The translations under genes were made by a program, and so were the position numbers. Below, piece by piece: positions 15,046-22,860 of a DNA stretch of 64,000 nucleotides (position 1 is the stretch's first letter; each line of letters starts with the position of its first letter). The notes under the pieces were generated by a model that saw only the letters and a list, made by a program, of their open reading frames with translations, had not been told where the DNA came from and did no database searches. Source of the stretch: Mycolicibacterium austroafricanum (lineage in GTDB: Bacteria > Actinomycetota > Actinomycetes > Mycobacteriales > Mycobacteriaceae); contig NZ_CACSIP010000025.1 of NCBI RefSeq assembly GCF_902705885.1, positions 74-64,073 of the forward strand. Reading direction: 5' to 3'.

Positions 15046-15367
15046 CGGTATCGGGGACTGGGGTGTCTTCTGCGAGTGCTTTCGCAAGAAGCTCGATGGC
15101 GAGGGTCCAGGCAGTGCTTTGTTGGCGCTCGTAGTAGACCCTGCGGTCCACGCCATCCACGCGCTTTATCAAGCCTGCGACGACCAGGCCGGGGAACACG
15201 TTCTGGAACGAGCTTTGCGATGGGAAGCCGTGTTCTTTGACGAGGTCTGAGGGATTGACACGACCGTTAGGGCTTTGCGCAATAGCGGCCATTACGGCAA
15301 GTCTGTGTCGTTGCCCGAACAGAGCGTACGAGATCTCCTGAACTCGCTCAGACTGGGCGTACGACAC
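15038..15367 (-). CDS. Winged-helix regulator, 109 aa
   Basis: The sequence has an ArsR/MarR-like wHTH layout: YALFGQRHRLAVMAAIAQ, RVNPSDLVKEHGFPSQSSFQNVFPGLVVAGLIKRV with recognition helix, and a VDRRVYYERQQSTAW wing, then a C-terminal helix. The start at 15367 lies just beside a cluster of GCGTAACG-type sites, so it may autoregulate there and control the divergent gene at 15501. Confidence 0.65.
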   Translation of the reverse strand: MSYAQSERVQEISYALFGQRHRLAVMAAIAQSPNGRVNPSDLVKEHGFPSQSSFQNVFPGLVVAGLIKRVDGVDRRVYYERQQSTAWTLAIELLAKALAEDTPVPDTVN

Positions 15368-15378
15368 GCCGACATAGT

Positions 15379-15439
15379 ATTACGCGATGCGCGTTACGTG
15401 TCTCGCGTAACGTATATAGCGTAACGCGATATGCGTAAC
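15379..15439. promoter_or_regulatory. Operator cluster of GCGTAACG-type sites
   Basis: Five related half-sites lie within 61 bp in both orientations: ATTACGCGAT (15379-15388), GCGTTACG (15391-15398), GCGTAACG (15405-15412), GCGTAACG (15419-15426) and GCGTAAC (15433-15439). They lie between the divergent wHTH gene and the small RHH-like gene. Confidence 0.6.
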
Positions 15440-15500
15440 AGCAGGTCAGGGCGTTGTATTATGTGAGCAAGAGCGTGTCAGGGATACGTAGACCAACCGG

Positions 15501-15758
15501 ATGGGATTTGACGTGGCGACGAAGAAGCCGGGCCGCAAGGTGTATGGACCGACGGGTATCAAGCATGGGTCTGAGCAGCGCCGGTCGACGCAGTTCATCC
15601 GCAAGCGCCTGACGGAGTCAGAGAAGGAACTGATCAGGCGGCTGGCGCAACATCGGGGAGTCTCAGAGGCCGATCTCTTGGCACCACATGTGGAGAAGCT
15701 TCTTAACGAGGCCAAGCTGCTACAGACCGCTGAGAGTCCTTTAGCAGCCACCGGATGA
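15501..15758 (+). CDS. Small ribbon-helix-helix-like protein, 85 aa
   Basis: A basic N-terminus (ATKKPGRKVYGPTG) precedes RSTQFIRKRLTESEKELIRRLAQHRGVSEADLLAPHVEKLLNEA, which resembles a beta-helix-helix DNA-binding fold. A GTG at 15513 is an alternative start because ATG 15501 has a poor ribosome site. It may be a regulator or an accessory partition protein. The family is not certain. Confidence 0.5.
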   Translation: MGFDVATKKPGRKVYGPTGIKHGSEQRRSTQFIRKRLTESEKELIRRLAQHRGVSEADLLAPHVEKLLNEAKLLQTAESPLAATG

Positions 15759-15767
15759 CTTAGTCTG

Positions 15768-16011
15768 TCCGTTCGCATCTAACGTCACCGTGACGCGACG
15801 TGAAACATCTTGTTGGCTAATCGAATTGGTGGCACTTGGCCTACCACGGCAACGCAGAAACAGCCGGCTGAAACTCGATGCGATGCACGGTAACTAAGCG
15901 CAGAGAAACCACTGCCGTCAAGCCGCATATCGACAGCGCATACATGACGCTCAGCTGTAACGAAACCGACTGCCCGTGACGGCTTCCCGTCATCGATCGC
16001 CAGGTCAGCCA
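15768..16011. repeat. Duplicated segment, copy B, left part
   Basis: It carries the 24-bp block (15768-15791) and the 105-bp block (15907-16011) of segment A. About 311 bp of A between these blocks is replaced by an unrelated 115 bp. The copy is cut at 16011 by the IS3-family element, and its right part resumes at 18825. Confidence 0.75.
15907..15960 (+). pseudogene. 3' remnant of the zinc-ribbon gene
   Basis: Seventeen codons plus TAA identical to the end of the gene at 5667-6017 (reading NHCRQAAYRQRIHDAQL). No start or upstream zinc-ribbon sequence remains. Confidence 0.8.
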
Positions 16012-16062
16012 TGAATCGCCCCGGTGAGTCCGGAGACTTCGTCTCTTGTGAAGGATGGAGTC

Positions 16063-16383
16063 ATGGCAGGTTCGAGGAAGTATCCGGCTGAGCTGCGTGA
16101 GCGGGCGGTGCGGATGGTCGCTGAGGTGCGCGATCAGTATTCGTCGGAGTGGGCAGCGATCGAGTCGGTGGCCACAAAGCTGGGCATCGGCACCCCGCAG
16201 ACCTTGTTGACGTGGGTGCGCCGGGACCAGATCGACTCCGGCATTCGACCCGGGGTGACCAGCGACATGGCTGAAGAGCTGCGCAAGCTGCGAGCGGAGA
16301 ACCGAGAACTCAAGCGGGCCAACGATATTCTGAAATCTGCATCGACTTTCTTCGCGGCGGAGCTCGACCGCCGCAACCGGTGA
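16063..16383 (+). CDS. IS3-family transposase OrfA, 106 aa
   Basis: The sequence RKYPAELRERAVRMVAEVR, then SEWAAIESVATKLGIGTPQTLLTWVRRDQ and a leucine-zipper-like ELRKLRAENRELKRANDILK, ending FFAAELDRR, is the classic IS3/IS6110-type OrfA: a helix-turn-helix plus coiled coil. ATG 16063 has a GAAGGATGGAG ribosome site; a GTG at 16024 inside the terminal repeat is less likely. Its stop overlaps a GTG of OrfB (GTGA). Family members often make an OrfAB fusion by frameshifting; no canonical slippery heptamer was obvious to me. Confidence 0.9.
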   Translation: MAGSRKYPAELRERAVRMVAEVRDQYSSEWAAIESVATKLGIGTPQTLLTWVRRDQIDSGIRPGVTSDMAEELRKLRAENRELKRANDILKSASTFFAAELDRRNR

Positions 16384-17006
16384 TCCTCGACTACATCGAC
16401 ACTCACAAACAGGAGTACGGCGTCGAGCCGATCTGCCGTGTGCTGTCCGCGCATGGTTGCAAGATCGCGCCGTCCACCTACTACGACGCCTGCGCCCGCC
16501 GCAGCCAGCCGTCCAAGCGGCAGGTGCGCGACGAGGAGCTCAAGGTCGAGATCGGTCGGGTACACCGGCAGAACTATGCGGTCTACGGGGCACGCAAGGT
16601 GTGGTTGCAATGCCGCCGTGAGGGCATCGAGGTGGCTCGCTGCACCGTCGAACGATTGATGGGCGAACTCGGCCTGCACGGCGCTCGGCGAGGCAAGGTC
16701 AAGCGCACCACGATCGCCGATCCGCAAGCCGATCGACCCGATGACCTGGTCGGCCGCCACTTCTGTCCGAATGCACCAAATATGTTGTGGGTAGCGGACT
16801 TTACCTATGTGTCGACGTGGTCAGGATGGGTGTATGTGGCGTTCGTGATCGACGCCTACGCCCGGCGGATCGTCGGCTGGCGCACCGCGACCACCATGAC
16901 CACCCAGTTGGTACTCGATGCGATCGAGCACGCAATCTGGACTCGTCAACGCGAGGGTGTCGAGGATCTGTCCGGGCTGATCCACCACAACGACCGCGGC
17001 AGTCAA

Positions 17007-18485
17007 GGCGGATTCAACTGGTCGTCGCAACACCTTGATCACGGAGGTGTGGTGTGGCCAAGCGTAAGGACGCGGAATCGGTTGGTAGGCGACGGCAGTG
17101 GGCGGCTGACCGTGCGTTGCGGCCTGCGATGCGCTCACCAGGGCGCCCGGACCCGTCGCGGTCGGTGCAGCGTCAGTTTTGGCGGCTGATCGCCCAGGGT
17201 GTCTCCACCGACGACGCAGCCGCAGAGGTCGGCGTGTCGACACCGGTGGCGACCAGGTGGTTCCACCACGCTGGCGGCATGACGCCGATCAGTCTGGATG
17301 AGCCCACGGGCCGGTATCTGTCGTTCGCCGAGCGGGAGGAGATCGCACTGCTACGCGCCCAGGGCGCCGGGGTGCGTGAGATCGCCCGCGAGATCAAGCG
17401 TGACCCCTCGACAGTTTCGCGGGAACTGCGGCGCAACGCAGCCACCCGCAGCGGCACGCAGGTGTACCGCGCAGGGGTGGCGCAGTGGAAGGCCCAGCAA
17501 GCAGCAAAGCGCCCGAAACCCGCGAAACTGGCAGTCAACCCGCAGCTGCGTGAGTACGTGCAGCAGCGGCTCGATGGCAGTGTCCGCGGACCCGACGGCA
17601 CCGCCGTCGCAGGTCCGCAGACCAAGGCCTGGAACGGCCGCAACAAGCCGCACCGACAAGACCGACGGTGGTCGACAGCATGGAGCCCGGAACAGATTGC
17701 CCACCGCTTACCGCTGGATTTCCCCGATGATGAGTCCATGCGCATCAGCCATGAGGCGATCTATCAGTCCTTGTTCATCGAGGGGCGTGGGGCGCTCAAA
17801 CGGGAATTGGTCGCGTGCCTGCGGACCGGTCGTGCGCTGCGGGTCCCGCGGGCCAGGACACAGAACAAACCGCAGGGACATGTCACCGCGGACGTCGTGA
17901 TCAGCAAACGCCCTGCCGAAGCCGCCGATCGCGCAGTTCCTGGGCATTGGGAGGGTGATTTGATCATCGGTGCGGGCCGGTCGGCGATTGCCACCGTGGT
18001 GGAACGCAAGAGCCGCTCGGTGATGCTGGTTCACCTTCCCCGCCTCGAGGGGTGGGGTCTGGCGCCGCCGGTGAAGAACGGGCCGGCGCTCAGCGGCTAC
18101 GGCGCCGAGGCGATGAACGCTGCCCTGATCGCCTCACTGGCACAGCTACCCAAGCAGCTGCGTCAGACGTTGACATGGGACCGCGGCAAAGAGTTGGCCG
18201 CGCACGCCCAGTTCACCTTCGACACCGGAACGAAGGTGTTTTTCGCCGACCCGCACTCGCCATGGCAGCGGCCTACCAACGAGAACACCAATGGCGTTCT
18301 GCGTCAGTACTTTCCGAAAGGCACCGACTTATCTCGATGGTCGGCTCAAGACCTCGAAGCGGTCGCACTGACGCTCAACAACCGACCCCGAAAGGTCCTC
18401 GGCTGGAAGACTCCCGCCGAAGTCTTTGCCCAACAGCTACACTCACTCCAACAACCCGGTGTTGCAACGACCGATTGAACCCGCC
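17007..18485 (+). mobile_element. IS30-family insertion sequence nested in the IS3 element
   Basis: Terminal repeats of 28 bp (17007-17034 and 18458-18485) match at 24 positions. CAA flanks both ends (17004-17006, 18486-18488) as a 3-bp target duplication. The element is 1479 bp and has one transposase gene. Removing it restores a continuous IS3 OrfB frame. Confidence 0.93.
17054..18478 (+). CDS. IS30-family DDE transposase, 474 aa
   Basis: It has an N-terminal HTH (LIAQGVSTDDAAAEVGVSTPVATRWFHHAGG), then the IS30 signature RYLSFAEREEIALLRAQGAGVREIAREIKRDPSTVSRELRRN. The catalytic core follows, with Asp in GHWEGDLIIG, Asp in LTWDRGKEL and Glu in NENTNGVLRQYFPKGTDL. Length and motifs are complete, so it is probably active. 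The start is GTG 17054. Confidence 0.93.
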   Translation: MAKRKDAESVGRRRQWAADRALRPAMRSPGRPDPSRSVQRQFWRLIAQGVSTDDAAAEVGVSTPVATRWFHHAGGMTPISLDEPTGRYLSFAEREEIALLRAQGAGVREIAREIKRDPSTVSRELRRNAATRSGTQVYRAGVAQWKAQQAAKRPKPAKLAVNPQLREYVQQRLDGSVRGPDGTAVAGPQTKAWNGRNKPHRQDRRWSTAWSPEQIAHRLPLDFPDDESMRISHEAIYQSLFIEGRGALKRELVACLRTGRALRVPRARTQNKPQGHVTADVVISKRPAEAADRAVPGHWEGDLIIGAGRSAIATVVERKSRSVMLVHLPRLEGWGLAPPVKNGPALSGYGAEAMNAALIASLAQLPKQLRQTLTWDRGKELAAHAQFTFDTGTKVFFADPHSPWQRPTNENTNGVLRQYFPKGTDLSRWSAQDLEAVALTLNNRPRKVLGWKTPAEVFAQQLHSLQQPGVATTD

Positions 18486-18824
18486 CAATACACCTCCCTC
18501 ACGTTCACCGATCGACTCCTGCAGGCCGGCATCGACGCCTCGATCGGAGCCACCGGAAACTCCTACGACAACGCCCTGGCCGAGACCATCAACGGGCTTT
18601 ACAAGACTGAGCTGATCAAGCCATTCGGGCCGTGGCGCACCGTGGACCAAGTCGAAGTCGCCACCCTGGAATGGGTCGACTGGTTCAACCACCGCCGCCT
18701 CTATGAGTACTGCGGGGACATGCCACCGTCCGAGTGCGAAGCGTTGTACTACCGTCACCACCGAACTCAGCACACCGCGGAGTTCTCAACCCCGTAAGTC
18801 TCCGGACATGCCGGGGCGATTCAC

Positions 18825-18896
18825 CCAAGACGTCGCACATCGCCACGGCCCTGCAACCGCGCGGGGCACGCTACAGGTGTGTGCAAACAGGCTCTG
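18825..18896. repeat. Duplicated segment, copy B, right part
   Basis: About 70 bp match segment A 6066-6134, with a 2-bp GT expansion. Its end lies inside the 3' end of the primase gene, whose last nine or so codons and TAG derive from this repeat, so segment B replaced the original primase terminus. Confidence 0.75.
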
Positions 18897-20853
18897 AGTT
18901 GTTCGCCACGACGCTGGCGCCCAAGACACGGCTCAACAAGGCAATAGCGTCCGCGTGGAGGGCCAGAGTCACGCTGTCGGCCTGTTCGAGGTGCGCCAGC
19001 TTTCGTTGAGCTTGGTCATCCGGTGGAGGTAGGTCCGCCATTACTGATGCCAGGAATTCGGCATGGTCGGGGGGGACGTAGTCAAGGTGCTTGCTTCGCC
19101 AGTCAGATCGGTCAGTGTCGGGGGCTCGCAGTGCTTCATCTCGTAGTGCGAGCCACGTGTGCCAGGCTGCTCGTTCGCGCTTATAACGTGCCTGTCGGGC
19201 GGCAAATACCTCGTCAAGGTGCTGTTCGTCGGCAATATCGTCCAACGTGACTGGTCCCGGGCTGACATGGCCGCGCCGGCGAGTAATGAGGCCTTCGCCG
19301 GCCAAGGCCGACAGGCTGTAGTGGCCGCTGCGCTCATTGACCTTGGCTGCTGCAAAGATCTCCGACGGCGTGGTCATGTTGTTGTGAACGATGAGTTCAT
19401 AGACCGTTCGGTGATGACGGCCGAGCTTGCTCCAGGCTGGGTGCACGGCGGCCAAATGAACTCGGTCAAGCGGGATCGGTTGTATTCCGTCGGGGTTGAC
19501 CGCCACGAGCGCGTATACGTCTGGATCACGTCCGACTGAGCGTCTGTTGAGCAGGATGGGCGCGCCAACCATATCGCGGGTTTTCCGCAGCACACGCGCA
19601 GTCGCTTTGTGGCTTAGTAGGCCGGTAGACAACGAGATTGATCGACCACCCACACCGACTACAGGAACGCCTTCTCGGAGCTCTCCAGCGACTACAGCCT
19701 TCACTGCCAGGCTCTGCCACACGTCACGAGTGGACCAGCGCTCCGTCCCCTTGAAGTGGTGGTCAGTCCAAGCCAGCGCGTACGCCAGCCACGTTTTGTA
19801 GGACTCCTCCAAATCCCTCCTCAAAGACAGCTCTGAAAAGTGTGTGTAGTTATCTCTGTGTGTCTCTCGTTTCGTTTTCTTCCCGATTGCCCGGGCTCGT
19901 CCCACTGCGAATGTGATGGCGGTCTGAAAGTCCCGGTCGAACTGCGTATCGGCACGAATCCCGTGCTTTTGGCGGTAAGCCTCGCCGAGGGCTGGCCAGG
20001 GCCCGTCTAGCTGCATGTCGGCACGGATTCGTCCCCGCGTGTAACCGCGCAGGACTGCGTTGGTGACCACGGCTTGCCGTGCTTCTGAGGGTGTGTTCCA
20101 CGCGCCGGTCATCCACCCGTGGGTGGCGAAGTCCAGGACATCGTTTGGAATGGGGCGGTTCCACCAGTAGGCCTGCACAATGCGTTGGTCCTCGTCTTGC
20201 CCGTGGACGTACTGGGCTGCCTCCAAGTCGGAGGGTTGCGGAGTGGTCGGGGCAGGCAGAGTGCCTAACAATGCGTAGAGGGCGGGCAGAAACCTGGAAT
20301 CACTGCGTTCGGTCAGTGCGGCGACGGCCTCGTTGAGTGGACCGTCAAGGAGTCGGTGTCCGCCTCCGGAGCAGCGGGTGCCGGGCACGCTGATGCAGCC
20401 CGCGGCGCTCTTGGTGGGTTTGGGGTCCAGGGTGCGTAGTCGGGCTTTGAGCTGATCGGCGAGCTGGCGCATTTCGGCGAGGGTGGCCGAGGTCCCGATC
20501 GCTAATGGCACGATGAGGTGGCGTCCCCCGCTGGTGGAGCGGTCGGATACAACGCGGCCGCCGCAGTCGCGAACCCAGCGGGCCGCGCGGGCGAAGTCGG
20601 CGTCCACCTGGGCGCGGCCGTGTTCTTTGGCATCGAAGTCCAGCACGAGCTGCGTGGTGAAGCCGGCGGCGCTGTAGATGTCGACGGCCGCCATTGTCTT
20701 GGGCAGTGTGTCGGTGATTTTTTGGCGGCGTTTGTACTCGCGGGTCTCTGGGTCGAATGCCTTGTACCGGTCCTTGCCGGTCGGGGACAGGCGCCGTGCC
20801 AAGGCTTTCCAGACTGCGGTGGGGGAGTCGGCGGGACGAGCGGCTGGGGTCAT
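18871..20853 (-). CDS. Primase-polymerase-like replication protein, 660 aa
   Basis: The N-terminal region has archaeo-eukaryotic primase (AEP/prim-pol) motifs: LVLDFDAKEHG (Asp72 and Asp74, metal binding) and STSGGRHLIVPL (SGGRH at about 108-112), then a Cys/His-containing AAGCISVPGTRCSGGGHR stretch. The long C-terminal part includes winged-helix-like segments (HRTVYELIVHNNMTTPSEIFAAAKVN, YSLSALAGEGLITRRRG). Proteins of this design serve as replication initiators or primases on actinobacterial plasmids, so this is the likely Rep. The final residues NNSEPVCTHL come from duplicated segment B, implying a recombined 3' end. Confidence 0.72.
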   Translation of the reverse strand: MTPAARPADSPTAVWKALARRLSPTGKDRYKAFDPETREYKRRQKITDTLPKTMAAVDIYSAAGFTTQLVLDFDAKEHGRAQVDADFARAARWVRDCGGRVVSDRSTSGGRHLIVPLAIGTSATLAEMRQLADQLKARLRTLDPKPTKSAAGCISVPGTRCSGGGHRLLDGPLNEAVAALTERSDSRFLPALYALLGTLPAPTTPQPSDLEAAQYVHGQDEDQRIVQAYWWNRPIPNDVLDFATHGWMTGAWNTPSEARQAVVTNAVLRGYTRGRIRADMQLDGPWPALGEAYRQKHGIRADTQFDRDFQTAITFAVGRARAIGKKTKRETHRDNYTHFSELSLRRDLEESYKTWLAYALAWTDHHFKGTERWSTRDVWQSLAVKAVVAGELREGVPVVGVGGRSISLSTGLLSHKATARVLRKTRDMVGAPILLNRRSVGRDPDVYALVAVNPDGIQPIPLDRVHLAAVHPAWSKLGRHHRTVYELIVHNNMTTPSEIFAAAKVNERSGHYSLSALAGEGLITRRRGHVSPGPVTLDDIADEQHLDEVFAARQARYKRERAAWHTWLALRDEALRAPDTDRSDWRSKHLDYVPPDHAEFLASVMADLPPPDDQAQRKLAHLEQADSVTLALHADAIALLSRVLGASVVANNSEPVCTHL

Positions 20854-20989
20854 GGGGCTACGCGAGCGTGGTCGGTGTGGCCGCGGGCATAGTCAGTGAA
20901 GGGCGGTGGCCACCGTGAGGGAGGAGCACCCGTTGGCGCGAGCACGGCGACACCGGCGTGGTCGGCTGCGAGATGTTGGGTGTCGGCAC

Positions 20990-21135
20990 GCGTAACCCGG
21001 ATTGCTGGAACCTGTTGCGGCTCAAGACGGTGTCCTCTATCCTGGAGCCAGCTGCTCAGGCTGGTTCCTTCGGGAATCCCGAATCGAAGGTGCTTCTTCG
21101 ATTCTCAGAAGTTCCCCGCTTCGGCGGGGTTTTCT
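20990..21135 (+). ncRNA. Candidate small structured RNA with intrinsic terminator
   Basis: Going rightward there is a 9-bp stem (GGAGCCAGC with GCTGGTTCC, near 21044-21068), an 8-bp stem (AATCGAAG with CTTCGATT, near 21081-21102) and a TTCG-capped hairpin CCCCGC/GCGGGG (21114-21129) followed by TTTT. No ORF spans it. It points away from the primase gene, upstream of it. This looks like a terminated small RNA, possibly controlling copy number. The remainder of 20854-21458 holds no gene; it contains a weak hairpin near 21269-21287 (CCTAA/TTAGG) and is the best place in the window for oriV or oriT. Confidence 0.4.
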
Positions 21136-21458
21136 GCTATCGGGGGGCAGTTCAGATATGTACATGTGTGTGTTGGTGTTGCGGATGGGCCTCCTGGGAT
21201 TACGGTTATGGGGAGTCTTGCACGCACCTGTGCGGTAGCTCCGCAATGACACGCTGGTCAGCGTCCTAAGCTTTTTGGTTAGGTGGTTGTTGCTTTCCCC
21301 ATCGGGATGTGTGCAGGTGTTTCGATTACGCACTCAACGCGGCATAGGTGTATGGCGGGCTTCGGGGTAGCGCCTCTGGTGGGGCATGCCCGCACGTGCG
21401 TACAGGGCAGCAATCAATACGTTCACGCCGGGAAGCTGCTGCATGGGCGGCTGTGGTT

Positions 21459-22001
21459 CTAGGCCGGAATGGCAAACAGGTAGAGAGGCTGACCAACGAC
21501 GATGCCCTCTACCGGGATCGGGTTGGCTTCGTTCTGCTGGGCAAGGTCGGCCACGGGAGTCTGCTTCTTTTTCGCGCGTGACGTGCGCGGTTTGGGTGTC
21601 TTGTCCGGTGCGGCCTGCAGGTCAGGCTTTTCGCCGCGGCGGCGGTGCTTGAAGCCGACGGGGGGCTCACCAGTGCCGGAGAGAACCCTGTAGATCTCGA
21701 CGAGCCTGTCATAGGTGCTGTTCAGGGCCTCGTCGAAGGTGCCGGGAAACATCACACCGCCCCAGATGCCCTGGGTAGCCGCGTCTTGGCTCTTGTCAGG
21801 TACCAGGGCTTCGCGGATGCACTCCAGACGCCGGCTGCACGCTGACCGGCACAGCATCTTGGCCTGTTGGCGCTCAGCTTCGGAGTACTTTTCGGGATCT
21901 GTCCACACAGTCGGGTCCCATGTCTGTGCAAGGCAGGGCTGCGTGTAGAGATCGCCGCGGTTGTTGCGCAATTCGCGACTTGTGTTGATCAACTCGCGCA
22001 T
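21459..22001 (-). CDS. WhiB-like [4Fe-4S] transcription factor, 180 aa
   Basis: Four cysteines at residues 23, 51, 55 and 61 (CxxxC rather than the usual CxxC, then x5 to the last Cys) precede the family's turn motif GIWGG. The N-terminus and WTDPEKYSEAERQQAKMLC spacing fit Wbl proteins. A basic tail (FKHRRRGEKP, RTSRAKKKQ) extends the C-terminus well beyond the usual 80-120 aa. Wbl proteins bind sigma factor region 4 through the cluster. A phage- or plasmid-borne member could reprogramme host transcription. The start is ATG 22001 with an AAAAGGA ribosome site. Confidence 0.85.
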   Translation of the reverse strand: MRELINTSRELRNNRGDLYTQPCLAQTWDPTVWTDPEKYSEAERQQAKMLCRSACSRRLECIREALVPDKSQDAATQGIWGGVMFPGTFDEALNSTYDRLVEIYRVLSGTGEPPVGFKHRRRGEKPDLQAAPDKTPKPRTSRAKKKQTPVADLAQQNEANPIPVEGIVVGQPLYLFAIPA

Positions 22002-22122
22002 CTGGGAGTCCTTTTCGCCCGGAGGAACATGCTGCTAGTGGCAAGAGTAAACATTTTCTGCCGTCTTCTGCAACGGTTTGTGTCGGTTTTTCGAGTCGGT
22101 GCAGGTCAGAGGGGGTAAACGG

Positions 22123-22128
22123 TATAGT
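22123..22128 (+). promoter_or_regulatory. -10 element of a leaderless promoter
   Basis: TATAGT lies 8 bp before the GTG of the next gene, so transcription would begin at or next to the start codon. I saw no convincing -35. Confidence 0.5.
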
Positions 22129-22136
22129 GATTTTTT

Positions 22137-22832
22137 GTGGTGGCGGCGCGGCGGGTTGTGGCGGCGCAACGCATTGGGAAAGCAATCCTGGCGCGTCGCG
22201 CCGAGAAAGGCCTTTCCCAGCGTGACCTGGCGCAACAGGCCGAGATACGGCAGGGGACGCTCGGGTCGATCGAGCGAGGGGAAACGTATCCTCAGCCTCG
22301 GACTAGGGTACGGATTGAGTCGGTTTTAGAGTGGAGTTTGGGAACGCTAGAGGCGGTCGGGGAGACCGGCGAGCTGCCCGCCTCCGAAGGCCCTCCCGAG
22401 GGCGGAGCCACTGACGGACTGCTGGGGATGACCCAGATGGTGATCGATACGTCCCGTCAGGCGGCGACGACGCTGCCAGATCCGGATGCTGATCCGCGCG
22501 TGTATCTGGCGATGGCAATGAACGTGGTACGCCTACTCAGTCACGCCGGGCACCTGCTGACCAAAGGCGTTCGCGCATCTGAGATGGGGGAGGCCATGAA
22601 GCTGGTCGCTGAGATCAACAAGACCAAGGACGCTGTGATGGCCGATATCGCCGCGTCGCCGGCAGCGATGGTGGGTCATCAGTTGTATGTGTGGCGGCGC
22701 GACAGCGGGGTGGATTTGCAGACGGTGTCGGAGATGACGGGCCTGGCGGCTGAGCGCCTGGCGGAGTTGGAGAATGCGCGACCGCCCACGGACGGCGAGG
22801 CACGTATTCTGGCGAAAATTGTTGGGGTATAA
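22137..22832 (+). CDS. XRE-family regulator, 231 aa
   Basis: A clear helix-turn-helix (GKAILARRAEKGLSQRDLAQQAEIRQGTLGSIERGETYPQPRTRVRIESVL) occupies residues 13-65. A low-complexity linker and a helical effector region (YLAMAMNVVRLLSHAGHLL, EMGEAMKLVAEINKTKDAVMADI) follow. A second HTH-like segment sits at the end (VWRRDSGVDLQTVSEMTGLAAERLAELENARPP). The GTG start is directly after a -10, suggesting a leaderless mRNA. It is convergent with the peptidase-like gene, 28 bp away. Possible targets are the adjacent ESX or rep genes. Confidence 0.75.
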   Translation: MVAARRVVAAQRIGKAILARRAEKGLSQRDLAQQAEIRQGTLGSIERGETYPQPRTRVRIESVLEWSLGTLEAVGETGELPASEGPPEGGATDGLLGMTQMVIDTSRQAATTLPDPDADPRVYLAMAMNVVRLLSHAGHLLTKGVRASEMGEAMKLVAEINKTKDAVMADIAASPAAMVGHQLYVWRRDSGVDLQTVSEMTGLAAERLAELENARPPTDGEARILAKIVGV

Positions 22833-22860
22833 CGAATTCGAGTGTTCGGAAGTTGGAGGA

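Larger units (their letters stand above)
16380..18797 (+). pseudogene. IS3-family transposase OrfB, split by IS30 insertion
   Basis: The 5' part (16380-17006) carries YGARKVWLQCRREG, the first catalytic Asp in LWVADFTYVSTW and the second in HHNDRGSQ. The 3' part (18486-18797) resumes with YTSLTFTDRLLQAGIDASIG and holds the catalytic Glu in NALAETINGLYKTELI, ending with the usual WVDWFNHRRLYEY block. The IS30-family element lies exactly between them, after the CAA of Gln. The enzyme is therefore inactive as it stands, and the IS3 copy cannot move without help in trans. Confidence 0.92.
16012..18824 (+). mobile_element. IS3-family insertion sequence, itself interrupted
   Basis: The terminal inverted repeats are 16012-16038 and 18797-18823, identical at 24 of 27 positions. 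The uninterrupted copy of the target in segment A shows a CCA duplication (16009-16011 and 18825-18827). After subtracting the inner IS30-family insertion the element is about 1.33 kb, normal for the family. OrfA resembles IS6110 OrfA. Confidence 0.9.
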
